Below are positions 46,296 to 57,270 of a DNA stretch of 64,000 nt, piece by piece (the stretch's first letter is position 1; every line of letters begins with the position of its first letter). A model generated the notes under the pieces. The model did no database searches. It was not told the DNA's origin and saw only the letters and a program-made list of their open reading frames with translations. This DNA comes from Lycium barbarum (lineage: Eukaryota; Streptophyta; Magnoliopsida; Solanales; Solanaceae): assembly GCF_019175385.1 (NCBI RefSeq), contig NC_083343.1, positions 47,762,457 to 47,826,456 of the forward strand, written 5' to 3'. The translations under genes and the position numbers were made by a program.

Positions 46296-47005
46296 TGTAT
46301 ACAGTAAAAATCGGATACGCTTTAAACCGGTGAGACCAGGAATCAAAGGAAGAAGGGGACAAGAACATGCACGAGGACTTTCATTCTGAACCGGAGGAAC
46401 GCTTGGACCGAGGTCAAGGAAGGGCATCGTTTGATCCGGTTTCTTCATGGCCGAGTTGGTCGTTACCGTTGGTCCGTTTGGTCGTGGCCGTTAGTCCGTT
46501 TATTCGTGGCCGTTGGTCCGGGAGATCCGTTGCGCGATTGCCACGCGTCGATAACGTCCTGCCATGCTCAACTGCCAATCGTACGGGTGTCAGATCGTAC
46601 GGCCAACCTAACCCAACCTAATCCAAGTCAGAGTTTTTCTTTATTTTTAGTTTTCTCTTATTGTATGGAGCCCATGAGACAACACTATAAATAAGGGCCA
46701 TTGCCCACTTTTAAGGGGTTGGCTCCTTAACATCAAGAACATTCTTTGTACTAGAAATATATACAAATCTCTCTCATTATCGTGTTGCAATCCGAATTCA
46801 TGTGTTCATCTCTATTACATTTCTTCAATCAAGTAACACACGTATATTAGTAAACATACAAGCATATAGCAAACCACCGATTATTAGTTGCTTCTTCATA
46901 GTATATTCATATATTTCTTTTCTCTATCAAAGGGATTCAAGGCACAACCACATATCCTATACCTCACCCACAAATTTAATTGATTATCCAAATTCGGGGT
47001 AAACA
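46296..47005 (+). repeat. Tat element 3' LTR
   Basis: 710 bp, TGTATACAG to GGGGTAAACA, with the TATA box at 46685-46695. Collinear over its whole length with the 5' LTR. Confidence 0.9.
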
Positions 47006-48321
47006 ATAGAGACATGACTTTTCTGTGAGAGTCGAATGAAGAATTTTGTATAGTTCCTGTACAAATGAATGATTGAATGTGGCTATCTCATGTGATATAA
47101 TATTTTTTGTTCTAATTTGTGTTATTTTCTCCACCATTTTGTTGCATAGGTTAATTAACCGTCTTGAACTTTTCATAGATATCTCCAGATAAATCATATA
47201 GTAAGTTCTCTTCTTTGTAAATCTTCTATTTCAATTTACAGTGCAAGTCATATTGCTTAGTTATTTTTCCTGTTATACTGGTGGAAAAAAAATAAACATT
47301 GATAATAATATTCCATTTCAGTGTACAGGTCATAATCTTCTATTTTTTGTTAAACTTTGATGTAGACTTTCTGGATCTTTAGAAGTGTTCGATAATACTT
47401 TAGACTACAGTAAGAAAGAAGCATTAGATAATTATGCATAGTTTAGACTTGAAAGTTCCAAAACTTACAGATGTAGGAAAAAATTAATAACTTAGTGTAA
47501 AAATATAGAATTATTATAGAACTTATTGAATTGAATAATGAAATAATTCCAAGTAATAGAGTAAAATTTTAAAATATAATTAAATACATATGAGATTTTA
47601 ATTAATTAAAATAAACATTTATATTGAAAGTAAAATGGAAAGCAATGTCAAGCTGCATATTTGGGTAAAATATTACGGTCATTTATCTGGGGAAGTGATA
47701 TAAAACAAAATACACTACTATTCGTTGGTCCATTGTTGTAATAGAATAAGTTAAATAGTACTGAAACGTTGGGAGATCATGCAAATTGGAGGTGATTAGA
47801 TGATGTTATTTATTGAGAAAATGGTAAAAAAAAAATGAGGGAATAAATTATTGCCATACTTCACTCAAAATATTTGTCTTAGTACTTTTAAGAAGTAACT
47901 TATCAGAGTGTAAGATTCATTAGCATTTGAAATTAAAAATATCTTAAATTATATTATAATAAAATTATATTTTCAATATAGAACCAAAATTAAAAATATT
48001 GGATATAAATAAATTCGATTACCACATTAAAAATTATATTCTTTTGTAATGATATGAACTTTTATATGTCATAAATCAATAATTAATCTGGATTGTATGA
48101 TAAACAAGGTTAACATAAAAAGATTTGGAGTTTTGTTAAATTAATATAATCGAATATGTTCAAATAAGTAAAATTATAATTTAATATTTCACAAATTTAT
48201 TTAAATATGTTAATGATATATAATAATTTTTTTATTATGTCAAATAAATAAGATAATAATTTCTATGATTAGTTTCATTTGATACCAGCCGCGTATCGCG
48301 CGAGTACGGTACGAATACTAG
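47006..48321. other. Helitron B, distal body and 3' end
   Basis: AT-rich non-coding DNA ending in the Helitron hairpin (48290-48300) and CTAG (48318-48321). Nothing else is recognised. Confidence 0.5.
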
Positions 48322-49479
48322 TATATAAAATAGGCATATCAACTATATCCCTAGCCCTAACCCACTGTGGTGCTGGGATTTTCATAGCATTTCAATAGAC
48401 TTTGAACCGCTAGATACACCATCCGCAATCCTCATTAAATAGCTAAAAATTGTTATATATATTTGAAATCAAAGAACTTGTGCATTTAAGTCATAAAAGA
48501 ATCAGAATTTAATTAAATATTCTTGAACCTTTATCATCACAACCTGCTTAATTTAAAATGAAACCTTTGGTTGGTATATTTCATCTTTTATTTTCTTCTT
48601 TTTTCTGGTGGTATAAATCTTAGAAGTCATAGCACATGCGGATTACTGAATTACCATTAAAAATGTAAGATGGAAAAAGAAGAATATCTTCTTTATTATT
48701 TTCTACGACAACCTAGTTCAAGCAAAGGGTATTTAATATAATTCACATGTTGTGATTTGTGACAGTATTTTATCTTCAACTGAACAAATTCAATATCTGA
48801 TGCTAAATGGTATTCTTTCATGTGGTGAACCCTCATTTCCCTCTAACTTCTAAAGGCAATCCATTTACTTTGTGGCATGAGACGTTTTGTTTTGGCATTC
48901 ACAGCACTATATTTTTGTGGTCTCATGCCATCCGTATCTAATTTTTTTTTCCCTCTGTAATTCGTTCTCCATTACTTTTATTCACATTCTATAGACCTAG
49001 CTCCAAATTAATATGGTAAAATAAGTTGAAATCTTACGTTTAACCATTCACATAAGCAACCAGGGTCAAGGAATCTAAATATGTAAGAGTACAAAAAAAC
49101 AACATCGGTATTTTGTCAAGTTTGAAAATAGCAAGGCCTTATGTTAGTGAAACCATAACTTAAACCACAACTAAGTTAAAGGGAAAGGCCGAATCCACAA
49201 GCTCACAGACTTTACAAGTCTTTTGTTATTTAATGATCTACTAGAGTCTCAAACCTTAAAATTGAAGTCATCATCACCAGTCACCTAGAAATGAATCTTT
49301 GTTTATGGATTTAGTGTCAGTAATAATATATACCACGACATGTTTGTGACCATCTCTAAAAAGTAAAACAAGATAGCAAATGTCTATTAGATATGGTTAT
49401 ATTTCCTTTTGTATATAAGAACATTAATAGCATACATAAAATAAAAAAGAGTTTAATTTTGGGATATACTTGATCATGT
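48322..49479. other. intergenic, downstream of the glyoxal oxidase gene
   Basis: AT-rich, no coding sequence or structured repeat recognised. The 3' UTR of the minus-strand gene must lie in its right part, but I cannot place a poly(A) site. Confidence 0.5.
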
Positions 49480-52400
49480 CTACTGGTCGATGCGCACCCA
49501 CATTCCACGGCTAGGCACGCCGCGGTGAACAACAAAGAGTAAATAGTAGCCTGGTGGAGCAATTCTGCCTGAGCGCGGTGCTACTACAGTGACCTCTTGG
49601 TTTGTCACAGATTTAAGCTGCAAAATGAGCAACCTCTGTCCCTGAGAGTAACCATGTGTGGTAAAAGGTGGTGCATACATGGTGACCCTAATGTCAGTCT
49701 CATCCACAACTTCATCCAACTTGATATTGACCTTGAAATCCTGGCCATATTTCATCTCATTGTTAGCTCCATTCTCAAGAATTTGGGGCCTGTGCTGGTC
49801 CAACTCAGGTGCCAAGTAAGGAGGTGAAAATTTCTCTACTCTCAAATCAGTTGGATACTTCGCCTGAAAGTCATACGTAGCATGGGTATTGCTTCCTGCC
49901 ACCAAAATCTTGCCATCTGGCAAAACAGCAGAAACAGAATGGTACATTCGAGGAATCTGTGAAGGCTTCAATTCCTTGAACCTTTGTCCTTTTGGTTTGT
50001 TTGGGCTATACAGAAGTGGCACAAGATTAGGTTCCTCAGCAGCATCCCATGCAGAAGTCCCTGTCTTTGCTCCATTGATGATCAAGATATCTCCAGTTGG
50101 TAGAAGCAACATGTCTCCCATGACTCTTGGTGAGGTCATTTCTTCAATATCCCATTGAGATCCTTGTTTGTTAACAAATATCCTTCCACAATCTTTTAAT
50201 GCTGGGAAGAATTGTCTCGGTGGAAGCTCAGAATATTTGAAGGCATCATGGGTATTTCCACCACAAACAATGACCTCAACTTCAACATCCTCAGGATTAG
50301 GAGTATTGAGATTGATTGGCAAAAGTGCGGACATTCCTGATGCTGGATAGTTTCTTGAACCTCCAGGAAGTACAGGAAGTTCGCCGATGGTTTTTCCACT
50401 ATAAGGGTCGATGATTATTGATCTGTCGTTGGCAAAAATGAATACATTCCCATCAGGGAGAAGATTGACGAATGGGTAGAGATTGTTCTCTTTCTCATCT
50501 TCGGTCTCGACAAGAAAGTTTAACCCAAATTGTTGCACCTGGAATTGCAGTTTTCCTGGTGGAATGATTTCGTAGTTATGTGCGCCGCGACCTCCAACAA
50601 GAATGAAGCTACCATTCTCAAGCATATGTTGAGTAGCATACCTGTTATTTGATTCACAAAACATAAAACTTGTTGATCATTTTTGAAAATTGTGAGTTTT
50701 CACTTTGAAAAGGGATTTATCTTATATTCACTGATGATGCTATTTGCATTATCAGTGCAAATTAACATATTGTAGAAAGTTCTTTACCACTTTTTAGGTC
50801 ACAAGTTTCACTTATAAATAATTACCTTTAAGGTGATCTTATAATAATAAATAGTAATTCTTTTATGTTGACATTGCATAGAAGCTATACTCTTTGAAAA
50901 ATAAGAATGAAATTATATTTGTACCATCTCATAGCAGCAAGACCATTTGCATTTTCCTGAAACTCGCAGTTATCACATGGATTCATGAGTCTAATACTGC
51001 GAATCCCTTCTCGATAACCTCCCGTGCTTACTAGATCACCATTAGAGGACAAACCTCCGGATGAGCACCATGTATCGGTCATTAACTGAATAAAAATACG
51101 AATTATAAGAGAAGAAAATGATACCTATGGAACTTGGAGATCACAGAGCATTCATTTTGTTTCCTTGACAATCATGTCAAGGGTAAATAATGTTCATTTT
51201 AAGTTTTAATGGCTTTCTAGTTTTACTCAGCTGGTACATCTTTTCTATGTTGCTTTTTGAGAGATCGTAGAAAAAGAATTTCTCTTATCAAAGAAATTTT
51301 TATCCTTAAAGGTGCGTGTAATATTTATACCAAGCAAGAAAAAGTACAAAATCTCTGTATTGATCTTTAAGTAAATAAAGCTTTCCCTTGAGAAAGTTGG
51401 AAAAGGTTACGGAAATAAAAAGAAAACAAATCTAAATTTAATTTAATGTAATTCAATATCATTCTAAGATACAACTCTCAAAAAAGTTATAATTTTTTGT
51501 AGGAATGAAGAAATGTCACATACTGATAAAAGTAATTAAATAAATTAGTGATCAAGAAAAATCTCCGTAATGAGGTCTGTTCCAGCAATTTCACATGCAG
51601 ATGTATATGCCTCCTAAGCATATGTATGTATATATCAGCTTAATATATATATATATATATATAGTGGCGGACCCAGGATTTTGAGTTCGGGGGTGCTGGA
51701 CCCAGGAATTTTGAGTTCGGGGGTGCTCTATTAACTATTTATATTTGTTTCCTTTATATTTTCTATACAGCTATACACTCCGTGACTGAGTTTAATGGGT
51801 GCTGGAGCACCCAAAATTTGCACATGGGTCCGCCACTATATATATATATATATATACTCCCTCCGTTTCAATTTATGTGAACCCATTTGACTGGACACAG
51901 AATTTAAGAAAGAAGAGAAGACTTTTAAACTTGTGGTTCTAAATGAGTCACATATATTTTGTATGACTATAAATCATTGCATAAAGGTAAAGTGTTTTCA
52001 AATATAGAAGGAGGTCATTCTTTTGACTAATAAGGAAATAGGTTCACATAAATTGAAACAAAGGGAGTATCTATTAATGCGCATTGTGTATGCATGTGTG
52101 ATGTGTCCATAATATTTTGCATGTGTTACTAAAATGAGATATAGAAATAGGAGCTAGCAAACCTTCAATGTCCTGGCTTGACCACTCTCAATGTCATATT
52201 GAACGCCATGAGCCCAGCAATCTGTCTCACCAGGCCTGTCTGGAACTGGCTTGCAAAATGGAGGGTTGTGCTGAATTGCAGATGGTCCAAGATTTGTGGT
52301 ATCATACCAAACAGCCTTGTTATTTGGCATCAATTGTATATGCATGGCTGCAACACCAGCATTTGGTGAATGTATTATCCAACCACCAAGATTTTCCGTC

Positions 52401-52738
52401 TCGAAATCGGGCTTTTTATTGTATTTTTCCCCCCCTTCATCTCCACCGACGGCTGGATCTTGTGGTGCTTCTTCTTGGTTTACTTCCTCTCCAGGAAAGG
52501 GAAATCCTGTAAATATTAATTCATGTTTCTTGCTTTTCTTCTTAGACTTCTTGTGCTTCTTCTTGCCGTCGAGGAATTCAAAAAATGCCTTTGAGGAAGG
52601 ATCAATATTGATGGCAACGGAAGAGCCGTCAGCATTGTCAAAGTCCAGGTCAATATGTTTGTTTCTAGCATAGGATGAAACAAAAAGTAAAGGAAGAAGG
52701 ACAAAGGCTTTGATGTAGATAGCCATTGAAGAAGCCAT
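49480..52738 (-). CDS. glyoxal/aldehyde oxidase, GLOX-like (galactose-oxidase family)
   Basis: A copper-radical oxidase predicted to be secreted to the cell wall, where plant GLOX proteins oxidise aldehydes to acids and release H2O2. Exons: 52738-52163, 51085-50925, 50641-49480 (576+161+1162 = 1899 nt, 632 residues), GT-AG introns, no stops. Residues 1-24 form a signal peptide (AFVLLPLLFVSSYA). Residues 59-72 are a Lys/Ser-rich cluster (KKKHKKSKKKSKKH). The Glyoxal_oxid_N region follows. By alignment with galactose oxidase, Cys199 (DTWCSSGG) and Tyr301 (NLYPFVNLLPDG) form the cross-linked cofactor, and Tyr479-His480 (RMYHS) and His575 (FTTHGYSQ) bind copper; all are present. A DUF1929-type domain forms the C-terminus. 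The ATG is chosen because the signal peptide begins there. It is apparently intact. Confidence 0.93.
50642..50924 (-). other. GLOX-like gene intron 2
   Basis: 283 nt, donor GTACAA at 50924, acceptor AACAG at 50642, splitting the codon for Trp246. AT-rich, no insertion seen. Confidence 0.85.
51663..51837. mobile_element. MITE with AGTGGCGGACCCA inverted ends
   Basis: The left end AGTGGCGGACCCA and the right end TGGGTCCGCCACT are exact inverted repeats of 13 bp. It lies in (TA)n on both sides, so the target duplication is obscured. A 30-bp segment (GGACCCAGGA-TTTTGAG-TTCGGGGGTGCT) is tandemly duplicated inside. Confidence 0.85.
51857..52067. mobile_element. Stowaway-type MITE (Tc1/mariner)
   Basis: Begins CTCCCTCCGTTTCAATTTAT and ends with the near inverse ATAAATTGAAACAAAGGGAG, TIRs of about 27 bp, flanked by TA (51855-51856 and 52068-52069). 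'CTCCCTCCGT' ends and the TA target are the hallmark of Stowaway elements. There is no coding. Confidence 0.9.
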
Positions 52739-52794
52739 TTTTTATTTCTCCAACGGCTTTTCTGACGGATTCTTGATTGCTGCCTCTTATTCTC

Positions 52795-52804
52795 CTTATT
52801 TATA
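52795..52804 (-). promoter_or_regulatory. TATA box of the GLOX-like gene
   Basis: GGTTATAAATAA on the minus strand, about 60 nt upstream of the ATG at 52738, leaving a short leader of about 30 nt. Confidence 0.6.
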
Positions 52805-53046
52805 ACCATTAGGAACAGGTTCATTTCTTTAAAAAACCACATATTTGTTCAAAGAGTACTATCAACCGTACCATCTCACGTAAATCTCGCTAAGGAAAGA
52901 TTAACAAAATAGAGAGAAAAAGAATTATTAAAAAAATAAAGAGAATCCAATTATTCTTTGTTAATAGTATATTGGTTCCTATTTTTCAGCTTTATCAATT
53001 ATTTGCAATGGTAGTTCTGTGATTCTTGTAAAAGCTAGGAGTTGTA

Positions 53047-53101
<55 letters not shown>

Positions 53102-53559
53102 TCTTGCAAATGTAAAAGAAGGCGACCACAAAAATATCTCGAGAGAAGCGGTGGCCAGTTCCATTAGATAACAGGCAATGCAGATGCGCTAGAGCTTCCA
53201 AGTGTGTGGATCATTTATTCTTTTAGCTTTCACTTATTAAGGAACAAAAATTAGCTCCTAAAATTTAACCCTCTTGCGCTTTATATAAAGCCAAAATAAT
53301 CTATGCTTGTGATTAAACTTTGTGCACTTTCCTTTTTTGTTGATTTAATATCATTAGGCGTAGCCTAATTTTAAAAAAAAATTAATAATCAATTAAAAGA
53401 AAACAAAATAAAGTGATGCATGTCTATAATTTAAGCTATATAGAAGTAAAAAAGTTGTAACTATAGCTACAATGAAGTACAAGCACCCTATTGCAGTTTT
53501 ACAGAAAGAGTTCAACATATAGCCTAAAATGTGATTGACTCCAAGGTGATTTGGAATAT
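52805..53559. other. upstream region of the GLOX-like gene with (TA)n
   Basis: AT-rich, no coding. It contains a perfect (TA)25 microsatellite at 53050-53099. The short TA-encoded Tyr-Ile ORFs across it are artefacts. Confidence 0.6.
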
Positions 53560-54110
53560 GTAAAAGCTGAAAGAGTTGGATGTATATCAAAATTTGCAGG
53601 AGGTTCGTCATTTGCCTTGAATCTGTTTTTATTTGATCCTCCAATACGGCAGCTAGTTCTTGTCCATGTTGATGATTCTTTTCCCTATGCTAGCATGGAC
53701 CAGAAGGTATGAAAACACATTGTATTTGGTACTTCAAAAGCATAATTGGCTAAGTAGTTAGCCAACATATTGCCTTCTTTGTATATGTGATATATTCGAG
53801 CTTCCTCACAATTTTGAACGGGTTAAGCCAACGTATGTGTTTTTGCAATCTGAATCTCCTAAACATGTCTGCAAGTGACCATGGAGTATCCCAACTTCCA
53901 TTTATGATCTGCTTTATTACCAAGGAATCAGTTTCCAGCTGATCAGTTTGTTTGTAGTTTGCTTGAGTACAGTATCTAATTATAAGAGCCTCCGTAATTG
54001 TTGTTGCCTCCGCTTCTATGTTGGCCGTGCTATGAATCTCTTCGGCTTGAGAATACATCAAATCTCTGGTAGTGTTGGTCGTGACAGATCACACTCATTC
54101 TCTACTCATC
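53560..54110 (-). pseudogene. LINE RNase H remnant
   Basis: On the minus strand the translation contains STANIEAEATTITEALIIRY, QLETDSLVIKQIINGSWDTP and, one frame over, HIYKEGNMLANYLANYAF. These correspond to the EAEA, ETDS and HxHREGN.LAD blocks of the RNase H of the full LINE at 22403-22800. Only the 3' end of an L1-type ORF2 is left, with at least one frameshift. The start and end are approximate, and no poly(A) tail was found. Confidence 0.75.
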
Positions 54111-54148
54111 AATACGTGTCAATTGCTCATACTGATTGCGGACACATT

Positions 54149-54519
54149 TGTTACACCTCGAAATTTTCGCGTCGTTTGCGTCGTAAGTAAACTAACTTAA
54201 GCTCGGAGAGGTTACAGAACCCTTATAAGGTTAAGGAATACTTTTAACAAGTGCTAAGCAAGTGTCTAAAGGTTTCGGGATCAAGCGAATCAAAGAAATT
54301 AAATTTGTCGAAATTTTGAAAAACTTAGCAGAATTTTGGATAGGAAATTCTGGTCCAACTTGAGGGAGGTGTATCTCCTAAAATATGAGGAGTTATGGAA
54401 TGAATAACCTATATAAATTGAATTTCATTGAGTCAGTTTCCAATGCAATAAACCGTTCGTCGATACGACTTTGGAGTAGAAAGTTATGGGCGTTTCAAGA
54501 TAGGCTGCCAGATGGCTTC
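54149..54519 (+). mobile_element. 5' part of an LTR, cut by a second LTR element
   Basis: Begins TGTTACACCTCGAAATTTTC and resembles the first 370 bp of the solo LTR at 23836-14083 read on the minus strand (shared TTTTCGCGTCG, CCCTTATAAGGT-like and AGGTTT.GGGATCAA blocks). It is interrupted at 54520 by an LTR in the opposite orientation. The remainder was not located with confidence. Confidence 0.6.
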
Positions 54520-57255
54520 TGTCACACCCCAATCCCGATAGGGCGTGACGGGCACCTGACCCTTACTTAGAGCCGAGCGAACCCGCTGGATCTCATTGTA
54601 CTCATAATCCTTAAGTCATGAACTAAAATGCATAGGGAAAGCTTTTAACAAAAACATTCTTTTTATCTTTCTCGAATCAAATAAAATTTGTAATCATATA
54701 AATCTGTAAAGTGATGCATAATGAATACATCGGCTAATATAGCCGCATACAAGACTGGCAGGCTAAATACGTGACTCTGTCTGCAAAGTCTCTAACATAA
54801 ATCATTATACCATGACATGGATACTCTGACTCGGCAACGCTCCGGAAAGAAATGGAGCTCGCCAATCCCTCTGGAACATCTTCTAGCAATGTCTTCTACT
54901 CATCTGTATGCACCTGTGCGGCATGAAACGCAACGCCCACAAGAAGGGGCGTCAGTACAAATAATGTACCGAGTATGTAAGGCATGAGTAACAACATAAT
55001 ATAGATATGAAAAATAACAAGGAATAAGAGAGATAACCTATACATCTGGATGCCTCGTAGGGCGGATGTCATGCATGCTTAGTCTTTAAAAAAACATTTT
55101 TATACATATACATAGTAACATGCCCGGCCATTAAGGCTCGGTGTGATATATAAATAGTAACATGCCCGGCCATTAAGGCTCGGTGTTATCATCATTAGCC
55201 TGCGTCCAGGCCTCCCGCGTCCGGGGCAATATCATAACATGCCCACTGCAGTGGTGTGCACCTCTACGTGCCTGCCCGGCCGACTATAGCGCGGCGCGGT
55301 GTGAGAAAATACATACATATATATATATATATATATAGCATGCATAAGATCCCAATCAAAAGCCACAACTGTATCGGAGTGACGTAAGGTCGGTTGCCTC
55401 CGATTATATTATGGAATACTCATTGTCGCTTTGTCTCACCTTGAAGGAACAATTATTTTAAGGTGAGACTATCGATGAAGAATAGAATTAAGAGAAAACA
55501 TAGAATAGGATCGTAAATCTCATAAGGCATCAATTCATATACTTTGGAAGATTTAGAAATAACGTCACCATCCATGAATAGATTGAGAAATCAATAAATA
55601 GCTCGACATTCTCATATCGTCATTGAAATCATAAACTTGAAACCTTTAAACATAAGATCGTTCTCATCATAGTCATCATAATGATATTCTCACTTTTGAC
55701 ATCATCGTTGTCATTGAAAAGCATAGCCTTTGCCGTTATCATAAGATCTCACATAATCACAACCTTTTATTTTGGAAAGTAGGAATACTTTGGAAAACAT
55801 TTATGGAATATCAAGAAGGAAATCATGCTTTGGAATCTGGGACATTTAACTTTTGATGACGAGGAAAATACGGAAACATTTATGAAACCATAACCTAAAG
55901 ATCATGCCTTTGAAAGAAGGGGCGAGCCTTAACATACCTGAAGGAAAATTTCTTGACTTCCAACTTACTTCTTGTCTTGCAATCCACTGAAGATTATTCG
56001 TAGCCTCGTAATGTACATATACAACCATTCATACTATTATTAGAATCATCATCATACGCTCAACTCGAAACTTTAATTAAAATCCTTTTAGGTTCTGTCG
56101 AAATTCGGGCAGCATTTCCCCTGTTTATATGCCTCGCCCGAAATTCCAATTCAATAACCAACAACATCAACAACAATACCAATAGTCGTAATATCATTTC
56201 CAACACCAACATATGCCATAAAACAACCCACACACTATTTTTCAAATTTCTCAACCAACCCACTTGTGATACGACTATTTAATAATCTTTACTTTCGTAA
56301 GGAAGTTGAAATTAATACCAACACATCAATAACAACATCCTCAACATTCTACAAGATGATTATATACATATTTTATCCAAAATTTTCTTCAAACCTCAAT
56401 CCATAATTCAACAACCTCAACACAACAAAATATAACCTTTATTCTGGCAATTATTTCTTAATCCATGTTGATAAAGAAAGAAATTTAATGATTCATACCT
56501 TGTATTTACCAAAGTAACAAAATCTTCAATTTTTTCACTTGCTCCCAAGCTCCTCCAACTCCAAAATGAAATCATATTTGTGACTATGCGTTGCCCGGAC
56601 TTCGATTAGTACTTGTAGCTTCAAATTTCACTCAAATCCTCACTTTTATGTGGGATTTAAGGGCCCTTTTTCTTGCTGATTTTTCTGGAATGTTTTGGAA
56701 CATTTTGGATGAAAAAATGGGGTTTTAACCCTTTAATAGTGGGTGGGCGGATGGTACTGTAGCATTACTGTAGCTGTGCTGTTTCTGCGCGACAGTTCAG
56801 TTTGTAACGTTTATAATTCTCTACTCCGACGTCCTATCAATGAGCGGTTTGTTGCTTTACAAACTAAACTCGACGAACTTCATTTTAGGATTTTGAAACA
56901 CCTTAAAACTCCAACTATACATGGAGATATACCCCTTCAAAGTTGACTAAAAATCCTTCCAGCATTTTTCAAATTTTCGTCGAACTTATTTTCTTCAATT
57001 TGCTCGATCTAGAAATATTCCGAAACTCTCCATACATGATATTAATCACTTATTATACTAATAATGTCCATGTTCTCGTGTTTCAAAATACTCTTTCCCG
57101 ATTACGGCTTACGAGATCGTATTTCACCCTTTTTCTTCGTTGTTATGTACTTTCCATGGCTTGTGCCTTTCAAAACATCATGGGACATCTCCGATACTTC
57201 GTTGATACGGTGATGTACATGTCATGCTCATGCTCTGAAAGTGCGGGGTGTAACA
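54520..57255 (-). mobile_element. 3' LTR of a minus-strand gypsy-type element
   Basis: On the minus strand: TGTTACACCCCGCACTTTC (57255) to GGGGTGTGACA (54520), 2736 bp. Immediately upstream in that orientation (57256-57270) is a polypurine tract AAAAGGGGGGAGGA preceded by CATTCGAGGACGAATG, the conserved 3' internal end of Tekay-type elements, so this is a 3' LTR rather than a solo LTR. The five bases before it are GCTTC; the matching duplicate was not identified. It shares the 28-nt LTR core (54948-54975). Confidence 0.75.
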
Positions 57256-57270
57256 TCCTCCCCCCTTTTA
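57256..57270 (-). other. polypurine tract of the minus-strand element
   Basis: Reads AAAAGGGGGGAGGA on the minus strand, directly adjoining the LTR start TGTTACACC. Confidence 0.75.

Larger units (their letters stand above)
36292..47005 (+). mobile_element. Tat-lineage Ty3/gypsy element, integrase-deleted, with antisense gene
   Basis: A 10.7-kb LTR retrotransposon. LTRs (36292-37002, 46296-47005) are near identical, with flanks ACAGA and ATAGA (5-bp duplication with one change). Internal order: primer site, gag, protease, RT, RNase H, a second (archaeal-type) RNase H, then a remnant of integrase joined to its last codons, non-coding DNA with an 88-bp tandem repeat, and an opposite-strand spliced gene. 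Dual RNase H and extra ORFs are diagnostic of the Tat lineage (Ogre/Retand/Grande relatives). Without integrase it could move only with help. High LTR identity makes it the youngest large insertion here. Confidence 0.9.
29473..48321 (+). mobile_element. Helitron B (non-autonomous) with two nested LTR insertions
   Basis: The proposed 5' end is A|TCTATATATATAAAATAGG at 29473, typical of plant Helitron 5' termini. The 3' end at 48318-48321 is CTAG followed by T, preceded by the hairpin CGCG-tat-CGCG (48290-48300) and GTACGAATA, matching the 3' end of Helitron A at 1778-1806. Subtracting the solo LTR (31439-34696) and the Tat element (36292-47005) with their target duplications leaves about 4.9 kb of AT-rich non-coding DNA, a normal size for a non-autonomous Helitron. 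The ends pair by family logic, not by a target duplication, because Helitrons make none. Confidence 0.5.
51086..52162 (-). other. GLOX-like gene intron 1, carrying two MITEs
   Basis: 1077 nt, donor GTTTGC at 52162, acceptor TATTCAG at 51086, between codons 192 and 193. It holds a 175-bp MITE (51663-51837) and a 211-bp Stowaway-type MITE (51857-52067) separated by a short TA tract. Confidence 0.85.

Noticed and set aside
52979..53201. Small ORFs encoding Tyr-Ile repeats
   Set aside because: Translation of a (TA)n microsatellite.
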